A DNA stretch of 64,000 nucleotides, taken from the NCBI GenBank assembly GCA_045588655.1, contig JAZNEP010000029.1, positions 87,943 to 151,942 on the forward strand. Reading direction: 5' to 3'. This document shows positions 60,723 through 64,000 of this stretch, one piece after another. The notes beneath the pieces are model-generated. The model was not told where the DNA came from and ran no database searches. It saw only the letters and a program-made list of their open reading frames with translations. A program made the position numbers and the translations under genes. This DNA comes from SVFI01 sp045588655. GTDB taxonomy: Bacteria; Bacillota; Clostridia; Lachnospirales; Lachnospiraceae. Position 1 is the first letter of the stretch. Every line of letters starts with the position of its first letter.

Positions 60723-61394
60723 ATGAATCAATATGTTACAGGAGCGGTTATCAAAGAACTGCGAGAGAAGGCGCATTTAACACAGGCTGAACTTGCTACA
60801 AAACTTAGTGTATCAGGAAAGACTATTTCAAAATGGGAGACAGCGAAAGGTTATCCGGATATTTCTTTGTTAGAACCAATAGCAAAGGTTTTTGGAGTTT
60901 CTATTACAGAACTAATTTCCGGGATTGCAATCAGTAATGTAAATGTATCAGCAAATATGTTGCGTTCTAAATTTTATGTGTGTCCAATTTGTGGAAACAC
61001 CATACATAGCATGGGCGAAGCGGTTATTAATTGTCATGGCATATTGTTAACACCATGTCAAGCAGAAGAAACAGATGAGAAGCATATGATATTTATCGAA
61101 AGGACGGAAGATGAATATTATGTACGTATTGAACATGATATGACGAAGCAACATTATATATCTTTTATTGCAGCATTATCATCAGATAAGATGCAGATGA
61201 TAAAGCTTTATCCGGAAGGAAATGCGGAAGCAAGAATAAAGATAAATGGTGTAAAAAAGATTTTTTTCTACTGTAATAGAGATGGTTTATTTTCCATCAA
61301 TGTTGTTAAGGGAATTGATGATAAGCAAAGTTCTTATGATGAAGTAGAAGAAAGGCAGGCCTTAGAACAGGTGGCAAAGAAGTTGTTTGGATAA
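60723..61394 (+). CDS. XRE HTH fused to desulfoferrodoxin/superoxide-reductase-like domain
   Basis: 223 residues; start 60723 has AGGAGG upstream. Residues 5-65 are a Cro/C1 HTH. Residues 84-115 resemble the desulforedoxin knuckle (Cys87, Cys90, Cys104, with His105 where a second Cys is usual, and Cys112). Residues 118-190 resemble the superoxide reductase iron site: His121, His138 (HDM), His144 (QHYISF) and Cys184 (YCNRDG). The usual final His of the CNxHG motif is Asp187. The protein may be an iron- or redox-sensing regulator rather than an enzyme. HTH-SOR fusions have been classed in SOR surveys, as I recall. Confidence 0.78.
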   Translation: MNQYVTGAVIKELREKAHLTQAELATKLSVSGKTISKWETAKGYPDISLLEPIAKVFGVSITELISGIAISNVNVSANMLRSKFYVCPICGNTIHSMGEAVINCHGILLTPCQAEETDEKHMIFIERTEDEYYVRIEHDMTKQHYISFIAALSSDKMQMIKLYPEGNAEARIKINGVKKIFFYCNRDGLFSINVVKGIDDKQSSYDEVEERQALEQVAKKLFG

Positions 61395-61421
61395 TCTTGA
61401 AGTTGATGGAGGTATTAATCT

Positions 61422-61537
61422 ATGATATTTGAAAAGGCAAAGGTTATGCTAAGCGGTTAATGAAAATGATGCTGGAAGATGCTGCAAAGGAAAACATTAA
61501 TCCGATTGAACTCAAAATATCATACAATGAAGTTTGA
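61422..61537 (+). pseudogene. Frameshifted remnant of a GNAT acetyltransferase
   Basis: An ATG at 61422 with GGAGG upstream reads MIFEKAK and then stops early; after a frameshift near 61441 the text continues as GYAKRLMKMMLEDAAKENIN to a TGA at 61535-61537, which resembles the acetyl-CoA-binding motif of GNAT enzymes. Only a small part of the domain is left. A decayed gene. Confidence 0.5.
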
Positions 61538-61602
61538 AATAAAATAGAGTGATTTAATATGCAAAATAAAAGGGCGATAACTTGAGTAAGGAGATTGGTG
61601 AT

Positions 61603-62280
61603 ATGGAAAAATACATTAAAAATATAGCACTTCAATATGGTGCAGACGTTTGCGGAATTGGAAGTATAGACAGATTTGAGAACGCCCCGGAGGGGTTTTC
61701 ACCTTTGGATTTATATCATAAATGCAAGTCGATTATTGCCGTGGGGATAGCCTTGCCGAAAGGATTATATGAGGTTGATTCGAGATTGTTATATGGACAT
61801 TTCAATGCGGAAATCTGTACGATTTTGGATGCTCTTGAGTTGAAACTGGCAAAGGAAATTGAGAGAACATTTAATTGTGAGGCAGTGCCGGTTCCATGCG
61901 ATGCACCAAATGAGTATTGGGATGCAGAGAAAATGACAGCAAAAGGTTTGATATCCATGAAGCACACAGCTGTTTTGTGTGGGCTTGGGTCTATCGGAAA
62001 GAGTTCGTTGCTTCTTAATCCGGAATATGGGAACAGACTGATAGTGGGAGCTGTACTTACGGAGTTGGAGTTAAAGGAAGATCCGATACAACCGGATTTA
62101 TGTATTCCGAATTGCCGAAAATGCCTTGATAGTTGCCCGGTACGGGCAATTAAGGACGGAAGTGTTGAACAAAAGCTTTGCCGCCTTAATACATATGGAA
62201 AAACTGCCAGAGGCTTTGATACGGTAGATTGTAATAAATGCCGCGTTGTGTGCCCGATGAAGTATGGAACTATAAAGTGA
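61603..62280 (+). CDS. QueG-like (epoxyqueuosine reductase-type) 4Fe-4S protein, short form
   Basis: Start 61603 follows AAGGAGATTGGTG. 225 residues. The N-terminal domain resembles QueG (FSPLDLYHKCKSIIAVGIALP, and GLISMKHTAVLCGLGSIGKSSLL). The C-terminal ferredoxin domain has CIPNCRKCLDSCP...CR and DCNKCRVVCP, enough for two 4Fe-4S clusters. True QueG is longer (300 or more residues), so this short paralog probably reduces another substrate. Confidence 0.78.
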   Translation: MEKYIKNIALQYGADVCGIGSIDRFENAPEGFSPLDLYHKCKSIIAVGIALPKGLYEVDSRLLYGHFNAEICTILDALELKLAKEIERTFNCEAVPVPCDAPNEYWDAEKMTAKGLISMKHTAVLCGLGSIGKSSLLLNPEYGNRLIVGAVLTELELKEDPIQPDLCIPNCRKCLDSCPVRAIKDGSVEQKLCRLNTYGKTARGFDTVDCNKCRVVCPMKYGTIK

Positions 62281-62307
62281 CAGAGCTGGACGAAGGAGGA
62301 AACTAAT

Positions 62308-62766
62308 ATGGATATTGTTACATTCAATAGCGATTTGCAAAAACAGGTGGACGACTTTTTTGAAAAATGTTTTTCTGCTGTTGGCATACCATATTCGCCT
62401 AAGGATAGACATGCTGATGTGGCAAATGTAGAACAGCAATATATGAATAATGGCTGTTTTTGGTGTTTGCTTGATGAGAATAAAACGGTAGGGACTATTG
62501 CGATACGAATGATAGATGATGCCAATGCAATTGTTGAACTAAAAAGGATGTTTGTGTTACCGGAATATCAAGGGAAAGGTTATGGAAGATTATTATTAGA
62601 ACATGCCGTGAAATATGCAAGAGCTCAACAATATCGAAAAATATGCTTGGATACCAGAAAACAGTTTTCCGTAGCACAGCATCTATATCGAAGTGTAGGT
62701 TTTCAAGAAACTGACAGATACAATGATAATGAGCATGCAGAACTTTATTTCGAGCTTGTTTTATGA
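62308..62766 (+). CDS. GNAT-family N-acetyltransferase
   Basis: 152 residues; the acetyl-CoA loop is RMFVLPEYQGKGYGRLLLEHA (QGKGYG). The C-terminal LYRSVGFQETDRY is also typical. AAGGAGGAAAC precedes the ATG. It overlaps a longer reading of the next gene by four bases (ATGA) but that gene has a better internal start. The substrate is unknown. Confidence 0.87.
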   Translation: MDIVTFNSDLQKQVDDFFEKCFSAVGIPYSPKDRHADVANVEQQYMNNGCFWCLLDENKTVGTIAIRMIDDANAIVELKRMFVLPEYQGKGYGRLLLEHAVKYARAQQYRKICLDTRKQFSVAQHLYRSVGFQETDRYNDNEHAELYFELVL

Positions 62767-62816
62767 TAGATAATAAGAGTAGAAATTTGAATTTGGCGAA
62801 GGAGTCAGGAGTAAAA

Positions 62817-63365
62817 ATGAAGTATAATTCTATACAATTTAAGGACAAACTTGGTCGAGAAGTTGTTTTGCGAAATGCGGAAGTGTGTGATGCTACCGCT
62901 TTAGTCGCTTTTCTTAAAACAACAGCAGCTGAAACACCATATTTAATCAGAGTGCCAGAGGAAATTACAATAACACTTGAGCAAGAGAAAAGATTTATTG
63001 AAAGTAAAATGGATGCAGAAAGAGAGCTATTGCTTGTTGCTTCAATTGATGGAAAACATATAGGAAATTGTTCGCTTATGAGCATTGGACCATACAAGAG
63101 ATATACACATCGATGCGGGATTGCCATTGCACTTTATCAAGAATATTGCGGTTGCGGTATCGGCAAGATTATGATGCAGACAGTTCTTAATGTAGCAAAG
63201 AAATCAGGATATGAGCAGGCCGAACTGGAAGTGATTTCTGATAACAACAGTGCAATTGCATTATATAGGAATTTAGGTTTTGAGAAACATGGCTCATTTC
63301 CCAATAATATGAAGTATTCGGATGGAACTTATGCAAATGCTGATTGGATGATGAAAAAACTATAA
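62817..63365 (+). CDS. GNAT-family N-acetyltransferase
   Basis: 182 residues from 62817 with CAGGAG upstream; an ATG at 62763 overlapping the previous stop is the alternative. The fold motifs are LLLVASIDGKHIGNCSL, CGIAIALYQEYCGCGIGKIMM (acetyl-CoA loop CGCGIG) and IALYRNLGFEKHG. It is unlike its neighbour in detail, so not a recent duplicate. Substrate unknown. Confidence 0.87.
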   Translation: MKYNSIQFKDKLGREVVLRNAEVCDATALVAFLKTTAAETPYLIRVPEEITITLEQEKRFIESKMDAERELLLVASIDGKHIGNCSLMSIGPYKRYTHRCGIAIALYQEYCGCGIGKIMMQTVLNVAKKSGYEQAELEVISDNNSAIALYRNLGFEKHGSFPNNMKYSDGTYANADWMMKKL

Positions 63366-63425
63366 ACTATCCAATTCCAATATGTAGAACTGTTAGAAAA
63401 ACTTGAATTTATGGAGATGAGTAAT

Positions 63426-63719
63426 ATGAGAAAACTGAGTGTTAAGCTGATTCTTTCATTTGCAGCTTTTTTAACTGCAAACCTTTGGCTTATAGGGAAA
63501 GGAAGCGCTAAGGGTGCTGCTGACTTTTTGGTATCTCCGGCAGTAGAAGAAACTATCTTATTTATCCTTTTGCAGATAATAGTCATACTGATTTATTATA
63601 TTCGTCCTCTCACAATAAGAAAATCCAGAATAATTTACTGGTTGATTTCTGAAGCATTTGTTGCTATTACTTTTTTCTTTTGGGGAATATTTATTGTTGG
63701 TCCTATTTGGTTTCAATAA
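63426..63719 (+). CDS. Small membrane protein, three helices, unknown
   Basis: 97 residues from the ATG at 63426 (GGAGATGAG upstream; an in-frame ATG at 63411 is possible). Three helices at about 5-22, 40-58 and 68-92, in an order reminiscent of DUF2568-type proteins, but I cannot assign it with certainty. It follows the GNAT gene and precedes a TetR regulator that has its own promoter. Confidence 0.65.
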   Translation: MRKLSVKLILSFAAFLTANLWLIGKGSAKGAADFLVSPAVEETILFILLQIIVILIYYIRPLTIRKSRIIYWLISEAFVAITFFFWGIFIVGPIWFQ

Positions 63720-63813
63720 CATTAATTCTTGGTTAATCGTTCTACCTTGTTTATGAACCCCCATAAGGGAAAAAACAAGGGAAAGAAAAGCATAGAAGCA
63801 AGATATAGATGGG

Positions 63814-63861
63814 TTGACAAATGTCTGTGAACATGATATTGTCAAAAAAGACCAAGCGGTC
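63814..63861 (+). promoter_or_regulatory. Promoter and candidate TetR operator
   Basis: TTGACA (63814-63819), 17 bases, TATTGT (63837-63842). Just downstream, GACC-AAGC-GGTC (63850-63861) is a perfect inverted repeat of the type bound by TetR/AcrR repressors. TTGACAA (63814) and TTGTCAA (63839) also form an inverted pair around the promoter. Confidence 0.7.
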
Positions 63862-63883
63862 ACTAATAATAGTTGGAGTCAAT

Positions 63884-64000
63884 ATGCAGGTACAAAAAGA
63901 TTACATCCGAACTGGAATATTGGAATCTGCATTGGAAGAATTCAGTGCGAAGGGCTTTCGTAATGCTACTATGAGTTCTATTGCAGATAGTTGTAATATT
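63884..64000 (+). CDS. TetR/AcrR-family regulator (3' truncated by window end)
   Basis: 39 codons are visible from an ATG at 63884 with GGAGTC upstream. The sequence ILESALEEFSAKGFRNATM and SSIADSCNI is the start of a TetR HTH. The rest lies outside the window. The promoter with a GACC-N4-GGTC site upstream suggests autorepression. Confidence 0.82.
   Translation, partial: MQVQKDYIRTGILESALEEFSAKGFRNATMSSIADSCNI

Noticed and set aside
61716..62525. Minus-strand frame of 269 codons over the QueG-like gene
   Set aside because: The + strand carries clear 4Fe-4S motifs; the minus product is Ser/Phe/Ile-rich without a family match.
62495..63127. Minus-strand frame of 210 codons over the two GNAT genes
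   Set aside because: Antisense to conserved acetyl-CoA motifs, no ribosome site.

Overview
The window is one stretch of a low-GC Firmicute chromosome, most likely a spore-forming, fibre-degrading member of the Lachnospiraceae (Clostridia). The evidence is AG-rich Shine-Dalgarno sites, a T-box before proS, an archaeal-type ProS, the rqcP-yabP-yabQ-divIC-spoIIE-tilS-hpt-ftsH block, a 0A-box-like site, GH10/GH39/GH43 xylan enzymes and PadR-DUF2812 and XRE regulators. The family is inferred from gene content and not tested by alignment. Coding density is high, nearly all genes are on the + strand, and no insertion sequence, prophage or CRISPR array was seen.

Layout. 1-8.1 kb: the end of an unknown gene, an XRE-DUF5680 regulator, a compact operon (papain-like lipoprotein, histidine kinase, NfeD, flotillin FloA, LytTR response regulator), a 36-codon gene with its own promoter, possible operator and terminator, a methyltransferase and a deaminase-acetyltransferase fusion. 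8.1-16.3 kb: flavodoxin-like protein, HD hydrolase, alkaline-phosphatase-superfamily enzyme, then AlaX, DUF4003, DUF89, SGNH hydrolase and class C serine hydrolase in a row. 16.4-21.2 kb: an HTH-methyltransferase fusion followed by a coupled pair of ABC exporter subunits. 21.2-22.5 kb: a receiver-less Spo0A DNA-binding domain divergent from an XRE/S24-like regulator, with a 0A-box match between them. 22.6-29.2 kb: a secreted GH10 xylanase and an intracellular GH39-GH43 fusion.

29.3-46.3 kb is housekeeping and envelope: DUF1846, PfkB kinase, D,D-carboxypeptidase, T-box plus proS, ackA, an acyltransferase, a YgjP-like metalloprotease overlapping an amidase lipoprotein, an anion transporter, cca, a CotS-like protein, a PEGA lipoprotein and HU. 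46.4-49.3 kb holds one very large membrane protein on the minus strand. 49.4-56.1 kb is the conserved sporulation/division/translation-repair block, with a SpoIIE that lacks its membrane half. 56.5-58.9 kb has an intracellular GH13 enzyme and tRNA-Tyr and tRNA-Leu.

From 59 kb to the end the region looks accessory: PadR-DUF2812 under a promoter covered by an inverted repeat, NUDIX, an XRE-superoxide-reductase-like fusion, a QueG-like ferredoxin protein, two GNAT acetyltransferases, gene remnants and the start of a TetR regulator.

The strongest candidates for something not well described are the FloA/NfeD module nested inside a two-component system beside a papain-like lipoprotein, the orphan Spo0A effector domain with a 0A-like site in its own promoter region, the soluble SpoIIE with a 21-bp-spaced promoter, the HTH-SOR fusion, and the stand-alone 36-aa gene at 5992.
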